Below, piece by piece: positions 1 to 9,188 of a stretch of 64,000 nt of DNA. Position numbers and translations under genes: made by a program. This DNA is from an uncultured Ruthenibacterium sp. Lineage in GTDB: Bacteria > Bacillota > Clostridia > Oscillospirales > Ruminococcaceae. The notes beneath the pieces are model-generated. The model saw nothing but the letters and a program-made list of their open reading frames with translations, ran no database searches and was not told the DNA's origin. The DNA is taken from contig CALXBO010000076.1 of the NCBI GenBank assembly GCA_944386565.1, positions 29,595-93,594 of the forward strand. The letters run 5' to 3'. The first letter of the stretch is position 1; each line of letters opens with the position of its first letter.

Positions 1-202
1 TCTCGATAAACCCTTCCCGTTCCAGCTCTTCAAAGGCGCGTTTTGTCGTGATCACACTGATCCGCAGTTCCTTTGCCAGCATACGGATGCTCGGCAGGGC
101 GTCCCCTGACCGAAGTTCTCCCGCAAGCACTGCATTTTTGATTTGCTCCTTGATCTGATCGTAGATCGGCTTTTCGCCGGTGTTGCTGATAATAATATTC
201 AT
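1..202 (-). CDS. GntR-family (YtrA-like) transcriptional regulator, 5' part only
   Basis: Only the first 67 codons are in the window; the gene runs off the left edge. The protein starts MNIIISNTGEKPIYDQIKEQ and continues into a winged-helix DNA-binding region (residues about 35-67) with the GntR pattern LPSIRMLAKELRIS followed by TTKRAFEELEREGFIE. The short N-terminus ahead of the wing helix is typical of the YtrA subgroup, whose members usually sit first in operons of ABC transporter genes and repress them. The effector domain and any downstream transporter lie outside the window. A strong palindrome just upstream is the likely self-operator. Confidence 0.85.
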   Translation of the reverse strand, partial: MNIIISNTGEKPIYDQIKEQIKNAVLAGELRSGDALPSIRMLAKELRISVITTKRAFEELEREGFIE

Positions 203-222
203 AGGGTCCCCCATTACAGATA

Positions 223-267
223 ACGCGTATATACTGTATATATTATATATACACAGTATATACGCGT
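223..267. promoter_or_regulatory. 15-bp perfect inverted repeat, probable GntR/YtrA operator
   Basis: ACGCGTATATACTGT at 223-237 is exactly mirrored by ACAGTATATACGCGT at 253-267, with a 15-nt AT-rich spacer. It lies 21 nt upstream of the regulator start codon, where the promoter must be. YtrA-type repressors bind such long palindromes and autoregulate, so this is the likely operator. The binding assignment is inference. Confidence 0.7.
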
Positions 268-282
268 TTGTCAATAGATTTT

Positions 283-319
283 CAAAAAAAGATCCGCAGT
301 TTCACCGCGGATCTTTTTT
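283..319 (-). terminator. Rho-independent terminator after tyrS
   Basis: GATCCGC (291-297) pairs with GCGGATC (307-313) around a short loop. A-rich sequence on the left gives a U-tract for minus-strand transcripts, and T-rich sequence on the right makes it usable in both directions. It follows the tyrS stop by about 10 nt. Confidence 0.8.
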
Positions 320-327
320 ATTACAGA

Positions 328-1551
328 TTAAAGAGAAATCTTGTGATACACTTTCTTTCCCTTCTTGACAACGACTCCCGCGCGGAGTGCATCCATCGGA
401 ATCATCGCCGTGGGATCGGAAACTTTTTCTCCGTCAACGGAAATACCTCCCTGCTGGACAAGACGGCGCGCTTCGCCCTTGCTCGGCGCAAGACCGGCTG
501 CGACAAGCGCATCCAGAATTCCGATGCCGTTTTCCGAGAGCGCAGCGGAATCAAGCACCGTCGTAGGCATATGCTCGGCATCTGCCTGTCCGCCGAAGAG
601 GCTCTGCGCCGTGGAGAGTGCCTTATCGGCATCCTCTTTGGAGTGAACCAGACGTGTCAGCTCGTATGCAAGAAGTTCCTTCGCACGGTTGATGTCGCGG
701 CCATTGGTCATATCAATGGCCTCAATGTCCTTCACGGGGACATCCGTCAGAAGTTTCAGGCAATTCTGAACTTCCGCATCGTCGATATTGCGCCAGTACT
801 GGAAGAACTCGTACGGAGTCGTCTTTTCGGGATCAAGCCACACGGCGCCCTTTTCCGTCTTGCCCATCTTCTTGCCCTCACGGGTGGTGAGCAGCGTAAA
901 CGTCATACCGTACACTTCGCGCTGATCGCAGCGGCGGTTCAGCTCAACGCCGCCGATGATGTTCGACCACTGGTCGTTGCCGCCGAACTCCATGCGGCAG
1001 TTGTAATCGCGCGCCAGCTTTAAAAAGTCATAGCTCTGCATCAGCATGTAATTGAACTCGATGAACGACAGTCCGCGCTCCAGACGCGTTTTGAAGCACT
1101 CAGCCGTCAGCATTTTATTGACGGAGAAATGCACACCGATCTCGCGGAGAAAGTCAATGTAATTCAGATTCAAAAGCCAGTCAGCATTGTTCAAAAAGAT
1201 GGCTTTGCCGTCCGACACGTCAATAAACTTGCTCATCTGCTTTTTGAAGCGCTCGGCGTTTGCCGCAATCTGCTCCTTCGACAGCATTTTGCGCATATCG
1301 GTCTTTCCGGTCGGATCACCAACCATCGTCGTGCCGCCGCCCAGCAGAACGATCGGGCGGTGCCCCGCACGCTGCATGTGGCGCATAATGATGAGCTGCA
1401 TGAAGTGACCGACGTGCAGGCTGTCCGCCGTAGGATCGAATCCCGTGTAGAATGTCACCTTTTCGCTGCCGAGAATCGAGCGCACCTTTTCCTCGTCTGT
1501 TACCTGAGCGATCAGACCGCGCTCTTTGAACAGATCAAATACGTTTTCCAT
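328..1551 (-). CDS. tyrS: Tyrosine--tRNA ligase
   Basis: This 407-residue class I aminoacyl-tRNA synthetase charges tRNA-Tyr in the cytoplasm. The Rossmann domain has the HIGH-type motif HVGH at residues 46-49 and the KMSKS-type loop KMGKT at 228-232. The GGNDQWSNI segment near 190 is typical of tyrosine binding. A C-terminal S4 RNA-binding domain (about 340-407) is present. Length is within the normal range for bacterial TyrRS of the short-insert type. ATG start at 1551 follows a purine-rich site (AAAGGGG). It is a single-gene transcript behind a tyrosine T-box, so expression should rise when tRNA-Tyr is uncharged. Confidence 0.97.
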   Translation of the reverse strand: MENVFDLFKERGLIAQVTDEEKVRSILGSEKVTFYTGFDPTADSLHVGHFMQLIIMRHMQRAGHRPIVLLGGGTTMVGDPTGKTDMRKMLSKEQIAANAERFKKQMSKFIDVSDGKAIFLNNADWLLNLNYIDFLREIGVHFSVNKMLTAECFKTRLERGLSFIEFNYMLMQSYDFLKLARDYNCRMEFGGNDQWSNIIGGVELNRRCDQREVYGMTFTLLTTREGKKMGKTEKGAVWLDPEKTTPYEFFQYWRNIDDAEVQNCLKLLTDVPVKDIEAIDMTNGRDINRAKELLAYELTRLVHSKEDADKALSTAQSLFGGQADAEHMPTTVLDSAALSENGIGILDALVAAGLAPSKGEARRLVQQGGISVDGEKVSDPTAMIPMDALRAGVVVKKGKKVYHKISL

Positions 1552-1591
1552 TTACCAGTTCCCCTTTCGTTTGTACGGCAAAGAGGCATAC

Positions 1592-1862
1592 AAAAAGCCC
1601 TCTGCCAAATGAAAATTTGGCAGAGGGCGAAAATCCGCGGTACCACCTCTGTTCGCCGCCGCCTCACGGCTGACGGCCTCACTGTGTCTGTCAACACATT
1701 GCGCTTTAACGGGCGCACCCGTCACGTCCTACTTGAAACAAATTCGTTCAGCGTGCCGCTCCGAGATGTATTCGTCCCGCCCTTGCGCTCCCCTTTGCAG
1801 CAAACAGGGTCTCTCTGTGCCGCCGGATACAGGATTACTGGTTCTCATCAACGCATTTAACT
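1592..1862 (-). promoter_or_regulatory. T-box leader (tyrosine) upstream of tyrS
   Basis: Read on the minus strand, the leader carries the signature T-box AGGTGGTACCGCGG (1635-1648) just ahead of a terminator hairpin. The arms are GCCCTCTGCCAAAT at 1597-1610 and its complement at 1615-1628, followed by a run of U. An AGTA element in the 5' stem and a GAA-UAC-A context give a UAC tyrosine specifier at 1768-1770, matching the downstream gene. In this family uncharged tRNA pairs with specifier and T-box and stabilises the antiterminator. Confidence 0.93.
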
Positions 1863-1868
1863 TTGCTT

Positions 1869-1897
1869 ACTATAGCAAATCCCCATCGCTTTGTCAA
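1869..1897 (-). promoter_or_regulatory. Vegetative promoter of tyrS
   Basis: TTGACA (1892-1897) and TATAGT (1869-1874) are separated by 17 nt. The -35 box contains the recN stop codon (TGA, 1894-1896), so transcription of tyrS starts directly at the recN end, near 1862. Confidence 0.85.
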
Positions 1898-3558
1898 GCA
1901 TGCGCCGCACGCAGCATTTCCCGCGCATTCGCGAGTGACAGCTCCGTCACTTTGTCGCCGGAAATCATTGCCGCGAGGACAGAGGCCCGCGCGTCATTGT
2001 CCAGTTCAGTGATTTGAGTAAAGGTGCGTCCGTCGCGAACCTGCTTTTCAATCAGGAGATGCGTGTCGGCAAGCGCCGCAATCTGCGCCGTATGCGTGAT
2101 ACAGATCACCTGCCGCCCCTTGGAAGTCTGATGGAGCTTCTCTCCGATGCGCGCTGCGGCAAGGCCGGACACGCCGGTGTCGATTTCGTCGTAAATGACC
2201 GTTCCGATCTCGTCTTTGTCAGCCATCGCACTCTTCAGCGCGAGCATGATGCGGGACAATTCACCGCCGGAAGCCACTTTTCCGAGCGGACGCGGTTCCT
2301 CGCCCGCATTGGCGGAAACCAGGAACTCCACACTGTCCTGACCGGCGCCGGCCAAAGGTCCCTTTTTGTGCGACAGAACAAACCGGACATTCGGCATGTT
2401 CAAAAACGCGAGAGCCTGTGTAACCTCGGCATTCATGGATTCAAATGCATCCAGACGAGTCTGTGTCAGACGATCCGCCAAAGCCCTGGCCTGTTCGTAC
2501 AGAGCCGTCTGCTGTTCGTACAGAACTTCCAGCCTCTCTTCGCTGGACTCGATCCCGTCGAGTTCGCGGCGTGCCTGCTCCGCGTATGTCAGAATTTCGG
2601 TCTCATCCTCGCCGTATTTCTGCTTGAGGCGATAGAGCAAATCCAGCCTCTCTTCGATCTGGTCGAGCTCACCCGGATCAAAGTCGCCTGCTTCCATCTG
2701 AGACGCGATTTCGGACGCCGCGTCTCGGGCGGTGTAGTAGAGCTCATTGACGCGGTCGCAAAGTGCTCCGAACTCGACAGAAAGGTTTCGGATCTGTTCC
2801 AGCGCCGCCGATGCCGCGCCGAGGAGTCCCGCCGCACCTTCCGCATCGTCGCCGCCGTTCATCGCTTCGTATGCCGTTCCGAGCTGCTGTGCAATGCTCT
2901 GCGCGTGGCGGATTCTTGTTCGTCTCTCGAGCAGCGTCTCTTCTTCGCCCGAAGAAAGGTGCGCGTCCTCAATTTCCTGAATCTGATAGCGCAAAAGCTC
3001 CGCACGCTTCTCTTTCTGTTCCTCATCGACATTCAGCCTGTCGATTTCTTTCTTTACACCGCAGAGCTCGCGGTATACGCGGTAATACTCACCGTGCAGA
3101 TCCTGATTTTCCGCAAAGAGATCCAAAAGCGCCAGATGCCGCGCCGGGTTCACGAGGTCGTGGCTGTCGTTTTGCCCGTGAATTGCAATCAGCCCGCTGC
3201 ACAGTTCGCGCACCGCCGTTCCGGTCGCCGGCAATCCGTTGATGCGGAACACACTTTTTCCCTCGGCGGAGATTTCGCGGTAGAGCATCAGTTCATCCGA
3301 ATCGCCATATCCCGCGTCGGCTGCCTGCTTTGCCGCTGACGCAGGAAGTTCCCGAAAAATCGCACGGATCACAGCTTTCTGTGCACCTGTCCGGACAAGT
3401 TCCCGGGAAGTGCGGCTTCCGAGGATCGCCATGATTGAATCGATCAGGATGGATTTGCCCGCACCGGTTTCGCCCGTCAGCACATTCAGCCCCCGCCTGA
3501 AATGGACGGAGGCTTTTTCGATCACAGCCACATTTTCAATTTGGAGCTCACACAGCAC
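1894..3558 (-). CDS. recN: DNA repair protein RecN
   Basis: RecN is an SMC-like ATPase acting early in double-strand break repair. The 554-residue protein has the Walker A motif GETGAGKS at residues 29-36, a long middle region rich in charged residues consistent with coiled coil, and an ABC-type signature GGELSRIMLALK near residue 430 followed by a Walker B/D-loop region (TVIYDEIDTGVSG). The start is a GTG (3556-3558) preceded by AAGGAG with a 9-nt spacer. It closes the run asp23 to recN and follows argR, the arrangement commonly found in Firmicutes (argR-recN). Confidence 0.95.
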   Translation of the reverse strand: MLCELQIENVAVIEKASVHFRRGLNVLTGETGAGKSILIDSIMAILGSRTSRELVRTGAQKAVIRAIFRELPASAAKQAADAGYGDSDELMLYREISAEGKSVFRINGLPATGTAVRELCSGLIAIHGQNDSHDLVNPARHLALLDLFAENQDLHGEYYRVYRELCGVKKEIDRLNVDEEQKEKRAELLRYQIQEIEDAHLSSGEEETLLERRTRIRHAQSIAQQLGTAYEAMNGGDDAEGAAGLLGAASAALEQIRNLSVEFGALCDRVNELYYTARDAASEIASQMEAGDFDPGELDQIEERLDLLYRLKQKYGEDETEILTYAEQARRELDGIESSEERLEVLYEQQTALYEQARALADRLTQTRLDAFESMNAEVTQALAFLNMPNVRFVLSHKKGPLAGAGQDSVEFLVSANAGEEPRPLGKVASGGELSRIMLALKSAMADKDEIGTVIYDEIDTGVSGLAAARIGEKLHQTSKGRQVICITHTAQIAALADTHLLIEKQVRDGRTFTQITELDNDARASVLAAMISGDKVTELSLANAREMLRAAHA

Positions 3559-3576
3559 GAGGCTTCTCTCCTTTGC

Positions 3577-4035
3577 TCAGTTCGCGGCGTATTTGCTGAT
3601 TTCCTTTGTGATTGCTTTGGCCGCTTCTTCCGAACGCATCAGAATCATAAACGTGTCATCGCCGGAAAGAGTTCCGACCACGTCGTTCCACACCATCGCG
3701 TCAAACACTTCACACGCTGCATTCGCCATGCCGGTATAGCATTTCACGAGCACCAGATGCCCCGCACTGTCCGCGCGGATCACAGACTCGCGGAAAATCG
3801 TCTGAAACCGTCCGGGGGTATGTGCAGTCTTGGTTGCATTGGCAGCGGCGACATAACGGTATCTTCCGTCACCCGTTGCAGCTTTGATCAACCCCAACTC
3901 ACGAATGTCCCGCGAAACCGTCGCCTGTGTGACGGCAAATCCACACTCCTTCAGTTGCTGGAGCAGTTCCTCCTGACGGTCGATTGATTTACTTTCGATC
4001 AATTCCAGTATTTTGGCATGGCGCGCATTTTTCAA
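3577..4035 (-). CDS. argR: Arginine repressor ArgR
   Basis: This 152-residue regulator represses arginine biosynthesis when arginine is bound, and in Firmicutes can activate catabolism. Residues 1-70 form the winged helix-turn-helix with TQATVSRDIRELGLIK (36-51), the recognition segment. The C-terminal half contains the oligomerisation and arginine-binding core with GTLSGDDT near residue 120. The best start is a TTG at 4033-4035, preceded by AAGG with a 9-nt spacer. It follows nadK closely and precedes recN. Confidence 0.93.
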   Translation of the reverse strand: MKNARHAKILELIESKSIDRQEELLQQLKECGFAVTQATVSRDIRELGLIKAATGDGRYRYVAAANATKTAHTPGRFQTIFRESVIRADSAGHLVLVKCYTGMANAACEVFDAMVWNDVVGTLSGDDTFMILMRSEEAAKAITKEISKYAAN

Positions 4036-4041
4036 AGCCGC

Positions 4042-4887
4042 TCACCTTCCTTTCAGTTTTTTATCGATTGCTTCAAATTGATCTGCTTCATTGAAACATA
4101 CAAGTTCTATTGTCTGATCCGACAGTGCAACATCGATCACATCGCCGGTAAACAGATTCTCTTCACTGCACCCGTCGCAGCTCATAACCGCCGCCTCCTG
4201 TTCGGGCGCATGGATCTGGACGCGGAGCTTTCTTCCGGCGGAAAAAACCATGGCAGGACTCCGCATACTGTGTGCGCAAATGGGAGTCATGACGATGCCT
4301 GCAATTCGGGCATCCAGAATCGGCCCTCCCGCCGACAGCGAATAAGCCGTCGAGCCGGTAGGCGTCGCCAGAATCACACCGTCCCCCTGATATCGGTTGA
4401 CAGGGATGCCGTCGCAATAAACGCTGATTTCGATGGTCTGGGATACCGCACGCTTTGCAATGACCAGATCATTCAGCGCCGTATGACAGCGGGCATTTTT
4501 TCCGTGAAGCTCCGCCCGGAGCATGTTGCGGCGGTCGAGCGTATAATCACCAGCCGGAAGCCGCCGCAGCTTATCCAGCTCGTAGGATTCCACCGTCGCC
4601 AGAAATCCCATACGCCCCAGATTCACGCCGACGAGCGGGATTCCCCTTCCCAGACTTCTCCGGGCCGCATGGAGAATCGTTCCGTCGCCGCCGACCGTCA
4701 CAATGATGTCGCTCCGGTCCAGCGCTGTTTTTTCCGTCACAAGTTCGGCGGTGCCGTCGCTCTCTTCACACACTTCTTCAGAACAGCATACAACGTCCGC
4801 TCCGCTCTGTGAAAGAATCTGAGCCGCCCTTGCCGCGACTGCGTGCGACTGCGGCTTTTTCGGATTTGCAATCAGATAAACGGTCAT
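4042..4887 (-). CDS. nadK: NAD kinase
   Basis: NAD kinase phosphorylates NAD to NADP. The diagnostic GGDGT motif is at about residues 66-70 and the second conserved block GDGVILATPTGSTAYS follows near residue 170. Length is 281 residues from the ATG at 4887, which has AAAGG 8 nt upstream; an in-frame GTG three codons earlier is less well placed. The start lies just after the tlyA stop. Confidence 0.95.
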   Translation of the reverse strand: MTVYLIANPKKPQSHAVAARAAQILSQSGADVVCCSEEVCEESDGTAELVTEKTALDRSDIIVTVGGDGTILHAARRSLGRGIPLVGVNLGRMGFLATVESYELDKLRRLPAGDYTLDRRNMLRAELHGKNARCHTALNDLVIAKRAVSQTIEISVYCDGIPVNRYQGDGVILATPTGSTAYSLSAGGPILDARIAGIVMTPICAHSMRSPAMVFSAGRKLRVQIHAPEQEAAVMSCDGCSEENLFTGDVIDVALSDQTIELVCFNEADQFEAIDKKLKGR

Positions 4888-4892
4888 ACCTC

Positions 4893-5696
4893 TCACCTTT
4901 CCAGAGCGGCATGGGCCCGGTCCACGACTTCTTCGATCTGCTGATGAGACAGCGTTTTGGGCTCGTCCGACTTCTTCACATACAGCAGGAACTCAATGTT
5001 GCCCTCCGGCCCTTTGATGGGCGAGAAATCCACGTCCTCGGAGGAAAAACCGCTGCATCTCGCGAATTCAGAAGCATTCTGCAACACCTCACGGTGTGTT
5101 TCCGCTTCCCGCACAACGCCTTTCTTTCCCACCTTTTCGCGGCCCGCTTCAAACTGAGGCTTAACAAGACAGACTCCTTCGACATCCGGAGTCGATACGG
5201 CCGCAGCCACCGGAAAGATGTGTTTGAGCGAAATGAAAGATACATCCACGCTGAAAAATCCGATGTCGTCCGCAAGGTCATCGCGCGTCACATGACGGAT
5301 GTTCGTGCGTTCCATGTTGACGACCCGTTCGTCGCAGCGCAGCTGCCACGCAAGCTGGCCGTATCCCACGTCGACAGCATATACCTTGACCGCTCCGTTC
5401 TGGAGCATGCAGTCCGTAAACCCGCCCGTAGACGCACCGATGTCCATGCACACCTTGCCCCGCGGAGTCAACGGAAACACTTCCATGGCCTTTTCCAGTT
5501 TGAGCCCGCCGCGGCTGACATATTTAAGATCATGCCCGCGGACTTCCACCTTCGCCGTATCGGCGATCATGGTTCCGGGCTTGTCCACCTTCTGTTCGTC
5601 CACAAAGACGATACCGGCCATAATCAGCGCTTTCGCGCGTTCCCGGCTCTGAACCAAGCCGTTCTGACACAAATACTGATCCAAACGAATCTTCAA
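4893..5696 (-). CDS. tlyA: TlyA-family rRNA 2'-O-methyltransferase
   Basis: The protein has an N-terminal S4 RNA-binding domain (MKIRLDQYLCQNGLVQSRER) and a C-terminal FtsJ-like methyltransferase domain with the SAM-binding motif DIGASTGGFTDC. Family members methylate 16S and 23S rRNA cytidines. I chose the TTG at 5694-5696 (267 residues, standard family length) because AGAGG lies 7 nt upstream. A TTG two codons earlier overlaps the dxs stop, and a longer open frame extends into dxs but has no homology-like content. It is translationally linked to dxs. Confidence 0.9.
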   Translation of the reverse strand: MKIRLDQYLCQNGLVQSRERAKALIMAGIVFVDEQKVDKPGTMIADTAKVEVRGHDLKYVSRGGLKLEKAMEVFPLTPRGKVCMDIGASTGGFTDCMLQNGAVKVYAVDVGYGQLAWQLRCDERVVNMERTNIRHVTRDDLADDIGFFSVDVSFISLKHIFPVAAAVSTPDVEGVCLVKPQFEAGREKVGKKGVVREAETHREVLQNASEFARCSGFSSEDVDFSPIKGPEGNIEFLLYVKKSDEPKTLSHQQIEEVVDRAHAALER

Positions 5697-5698
5697 AA

Positions 5699-7546
5699 TC
5701 AAACCTCTTTCAGCGCTTTTACAATCGAATCTCCATCGACTCCGCACAGTTTGCGAAGCTGCGCCACGCTTGCGTGCGTCACGCGGGCCGGGTCCACCGC
5801 CAAATGCCGGAATTTCCCGGTATAGCCGCATTCACACAGCCCTGCCGCAACCTGTTCCCCGATTCCGCCTGTGCGGATTCCGTCTTCCACAAAAACGATT
5901 TTCGGATACCGGAGCAGACTTTCCAAAAGTCCGTCGGGCAGCGGATGAATGACGCACAGCTTGTACACGTCAGCCGGCATTTTTTTCTGTGCGCCGAACG
6001 CCTCCTGAACCATTGCCCCGTATGTCACGATTGCGGCATCAGAGCCGTTTTGATCCGGATACACATCATATTCTTTGCCTGTGCACGGAACGGCAGACAA
6101 GTCAGCACACTCCGCACCGCGCGGATACCGCAGCGCGCGCGGGCCGTCCTGCCGCACAAGAACCCTGAGCCAGTGGGTCAGCTCCTCATAATTGCAGGGC
6201 GAGACCACCCGCATTCCCGCGATCTGGCTCAAATAGGCCGCATCATAAATTCCCTGATGCGTCTCCCCGTCTCCGGGGACAAAGCCCGCCCGGTCCACTG
6301 CGACCAGCACATTCAGCTGAAGAAGAGATACGTCATGAATCAGCTGATCGTAAGAGCGCTGCAAAAACGTCGAGTAAATACTTACGACGGGGTGCATTCC
6401 GGCTTTGGCAAGTCCCGCGGCAAACGTCACCGCATGCTGTTCTGCCATGCCGACGTCAAAGAAACGATCTTTATAACTGCGATAAAAATACTGCAGGCCG
6501 GTTCCGTATTTCATAGCGGCCGTGATGGCACACAGCTTCGGATCTTCCGCCCCCAGCCGCTCGAGCTCCGTACCGAAGACCGTCGAGAACGAGCTGTCCG
6601 GCGCAACATCGGGGTCCGTGATATGATTCACATCGAATGCGGACACGCCGTGGAACTCGCCGGGATTCTGTTCCGCCGGTTCAAAGCCTTTTCCCTTCAC
6701 GGTCGCAATGTGGACAAACAGCGGCGCACTCTGCTCATTGCGGTAAGCGGAAAATACGGTGCAGAGCTTGGCGAGATTGTGCCCGTCAATGACGCCGACA
6801 TACTGGAAGCCCATCTCTTCAAACATCGTGGAGTTATAGACGAGACGGCGGAGTGCACTTTTCGCCGTCTGAAGACCCTCCCGGATGGGCACACCGATCA
6901 GAGGAACGGAATCCAGCGCAGACTGGACGTCCCGTTTGGCCTTGAAATAGCGCGGGCTCGTCCGGAGTTTTGTCAGATATTCCGCGACTGCGCCCACGTT
7001 TTTGGAGATCGACATTTTATTGTCATTGAGGATCACGATCAGATTATCCAGCGCCCGGATATTGTTCATGCCCTCATACACCATTCCGCCGGTAAACGCA
7101 CCATCTCCGATGATCGCAATTACCTTGCCCGGTTCCCGCTTCAGCTTTTTGGCCGTGGCAAGACCGATCGCCACGGAAAGCGCCGTATTTCCGTGACCCG
7201 CGACAAAAGCGTCGTGGCTGCTCTCGCGCGGAGACGGAAATCCGGACAGTCCGTCCTTCATTCTGAGATGTTCAAAACCGTTCTTGCGGCCCGTAATGAT
7301 TTTATGTGTATAACACTGGTGTCCGACGTCGAACACAAGTGCATCTTTCGGTGTCGTAAACACCTTGTGGAGGGCAACCGTCAATTCGATCGTTCCCAGA
7401 TTGGAAGAAAGATGACCGCCCGTTTTGGATACTTCCTCGATCAGAAAGGCCCGGATTTCCTCGCACAGCGCATTTAGCTGCACGATGTTCATTTTCTTGA
7501 TGTCTTTCGGCGAATGAACTTTGTCCAAATATGCCGTTTCCCTCAA
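5699..7546 (-). CDS. dxs: 1-deoxy-D-xylulose-5-phosphate synthase
   Basis: Dxs condenses pyruvate and glyceraldehyde-3-phosphate, the first step of the non-mevalonate isoprenoid pathway, using thiamine diphosphate. The ThDP motif GDGAFTGGMVYEGMNN is seen near residue 150, and the transketolase pyrimidine domain motif DRAGFVPGDGETHQG in the second half. A transketolase C-terminal domain completes the roughly 615-residue protein. AAAGGAG is immediately adjacent to an ATG (7555) but 9 nt ahead of the TTG at 7546, so the TTG is preferred. The neighbour ispA is in the same pathway. Confidence 0.95.
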   Translation of the reverse strand: MRETAYLDKVHSPKDIKKMNIVQLNALCEEIRAFLIEEVSKTGGHLSSNLGTIELTVALHKVFTTPKDALVFDVGHQCYTHKIITGRKNGFEHLRMKDGLSGFPSPRESSHDAFVAGHGNTALSVAIGLATAKKLKREPGKVIAIIGDGAFTGGMVYEGMNNIRALDNLIVILNDNKMSISKNVGAVAEYLTKLRTSPRYFKAKRDVQSALDSVPLIGVPIREGLQTAKSALRRLVYNSTMFEEMGFQYVGVIDGHNLAKLCTVFSAYRNEQSAPLFVHIATVKGKGFEPAEQNPGEFHGVSAFDVNHITDPDVAPDSSFSTVFGTELERLGAEDPKLCAITAAMKYGTGLQYFYRSYKDRFFDVGMAEQHAVTFAAGLAKAGMHPVVSIYSTFLQRSYDQLIHDVSLLQLNVLVAVDRAGFVPGDGETHQGIYDAAYLSQIAGMRVVSPCNYEELTHWLRVLVRQDGPRALRYPRGAECADLSAVPCTGKEYDVYPDQNGSDAAIVTYGAMVQEAFGAQKKMPADVYKLCVIHPLPDGLLESLLRYPKIVFVEDGIRTGGIGEQVAAGLCECGYTGKFRHLAVDPARVTHASVAQLRKLCGVDGDSIVKALKEV

Positions 7547-7592
7547 GAACCGCATCTCCTTTCCTGTGAAATGGATTTTCCTTTTTGCGCAC

Positions 7593-8057
7593 TCAGACCG
7601 GCGGGATGATCACTGCAATCAATATGCCCAACAGCGCGCCGGACAACACCTCAAACGGCGTGTGCCCCACTTTTTCCTTGAGTTTTTTCCGCTGTTCGTG
7701 AAACATCTCGGGTTCGTCCTTGAGCCAGTCGTCAATCAGCTTGTTGAGCACTTTTGCCTGCTCGCCCGTCTCATGTCGGACACCCATGGCATCGTACATT
7801 ACGATGGCTGCAAAGATAAAAGAAAGTGCAAACAGCGGGGATGAAAGCCCCTCGCTCCGGGAAGCCGCCATCGTCATGGAACATACCAGTGCCGAATGCG
7901 CACTCGGCATACCGCCCGCACCGTACATGCGTTCCAATTCCATCTTTCCGCTCAGCAGATAATTGATGATCGTCTTGCTCACCTGTGCTGCAAACCAGGA
8001 CAGGACCGCCACAGACAAGATGTAGTTATTGAAACAGAAAGTTTGAAAAAAATGCAC
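7593..8057 (-). CDS. DUF212 (YuiD-type) divergent PAP2-family membrane protein
   Basis: This small 154-residue membrane protein has the family motifs GGMPSAHSALVCSM and MYDAMGVRHETGEQA, which resemble phosphate-binding parts of acid phosphatase/haloperoxidase (PAP2) enzymes. Several hydrophobic segments are visible, including the N-terminal one, one around the serine-histidine motif, and the very C-terminus. Function is not established. Its position between ispA and dxs suggests, but does not prove, a role with polyprenyl phosphates. The likely start is GTG at 8055-8057 with AAAGGAG upstream. Confidence 0.85.
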   Translation of the reverse strand: MHFFQTFCFNNYILSVAVLSWFAAQVSKTIINYLLSGKMELERMYGAGGMPSAHSALVCSMTMAASRSEGLSSPLFALSFIFAAIVMYDAMGVRHETGEQAKVLNKLIDDWLKDEPEMFHEQRKKLKEKVGHTPFEVLSGALLGILIAVIIPPV

Positions 8058-8083
8058 GGTGTTTCATTCTCCTTTCCCGGAAA

Positions 8084-8974
8084 TCAATTCCCGCGGCGAA
8101 CCAAAGAACGGGCAAATGCCTGCAGGAAATCTGATTTTTCGCCAAATTTTTCAGAAATCTGCCGAACAGCCTGCATGGTCAGTTCATCGGCCATTCTCAT
8201 TGTCTCATCGACGCCGAACAGGGTGACAAACGTCGTCTTGCCGCTCTCCTCATCGCTGTGCGCCGGCTTTCCGAGCTCCTGCGTCGTGGCGCTGACGTCA
8301 AGCACGTCATCCACCATCTGGAACACAAGACCGATATCAAACGCAAACTTCTCTACGCTCTGACGGTCACTGTCAAATGCATTGGCGGCCACTGCGCCGA
8401 GCTGGGCGGCAGCCGCGATCAGCATCCCCGTCTTGTTCCGATGCACTTCACGGAGCTGTTTTTCCGTCGCCGCAGCCGTCTCGTAGTGCAAATCGAGTTC
8501 CTGCCCGTAGATCATTCCGCGCGCGCCTGCGGCACGCGCCAGAACCGAGCACGCGAGCGCGTTCTGGTTGGCGTGCGCTCCGTTTCCCGTGGAAAGGACT
8601 TCAAAAGCCGCCGTCAGCAGAGCATCTCCGGCCAGCAGTGCCGTCGCTTCGCCGTAAGCCTTGTGGCAGGACGGCTTGCCCCGTCGGAAATCGTCGTTGT
8701 CCATACAGGGCAGATCGTCATGGATCAGCGAATAACAATGCAGCATCTCAACGGCCGCGGCATACCGCGCGGCAAGCTCCATATCACCGCACAGCATTTC
8801 ACAGACTGCGAGACACAGGACGGCGCGAACGCGCTTTCCTCCGTCGAGGAGACTGTATCTGGCCGCCTGAGCCACACGGGAATCCCTGTCCTTGTGGAAC
8901 ACTTCAAACGCAGTGCGTTCCAGCGCATGCTGCGCCTGTTTACGATACGAATCATAACGCTCTTCATACGTCAT
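8084..8974 (-). CDS. ispA: Polyprenyl synthetase (farnesyl/geranylgeranyl diphosphate synthase)
   Basis: This all-alpha prenyltransferase extends allylic diphosphates with isopentenyl diphosphate. The first aspartate-rich motif is DDLPCMDNDD, with a two-residue insertion typical of bacterial short-chain enzymes, and the second is DDVLD. The protein has 296 residues from ATG 8974, which is preceded by a strong GGAGGTGACGAAA site lying in the end of xseB (11-nt overlap). The xseA-xseB-ispA-dxs order is widespread in Firmicutes. Chain length specificity cannot be settled by eye. Confidence 0.93.
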   Translation of the reverse strand: MTYEERYDSYRKQAQHALERTAFEVFHKDRDSRVAQAARYSLLDGGKRVRAVLCLAVCEMLCGDMELAARYAAAVEMLHCYSLIHDDLPCMDNDDFRRGKPSCHKAYGEATALLAGDALLTAAFEVLSTGNGAHANQNALACSVLARAAGARGMIYGQELDLHYETAAATEKQLREVHRNKTGMLIAAAAQLGAVAANAFDSDRQSVEKFAFDIGLVFQMVDDVLDVSATTQELGKPAHSDEESGKTTFVTLFGVDETMRMADELTMQAVRQISEKFGEKSDFLQAFARSLVRRGN

Positions 8975-9188
8975 TTTCGTCACCTCCCAATGCGCCGGAC
9001 AAGGACGCATCGATCTCGTCAACTTTCATTTGAGCATTTTTCAAAATACCGCTGCAATATGAGATCATCTCTGCCGCCTCTGCGTAGAGCTTCAATGATG
9101 TTTCAAGCGGAGTTTCCTCATCAGACAGCTGCTGCAGGATCTCGTCAAGCCGTTTGGACGCGTTCTCAAACGTCAGATTCTTTTTCAT
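8964..9188 (-). CDS. xseB: Exodeoxyribonuclease VII small subunit
   Basis: XseB is the small helical subunit of exonuclease VII. The 74-residue sequence (starting MKKNLTFENASKRLDEILQQ, with DEETPLETSLKLYAEA) matches family length and pattern. Its start lies inside the 3' end of xseA (23-nt overlap), and its own end carries the ribosome-binding site of ispA, so the three are translationally coupled. Confidence 0.93.
   Translation of the reverse strand: MKKNLTFENASKRLDEILQQLSDEETPLETSLKLYAEAAEMISYCSGILKNAQMKVDEIDASLSGALGGDENDV

Noticed and set aside
5774..7477. Long plus-strand open frame opposite dxs
   Set aside because: Antisense shadow of a certain gene; no recognisable domain.
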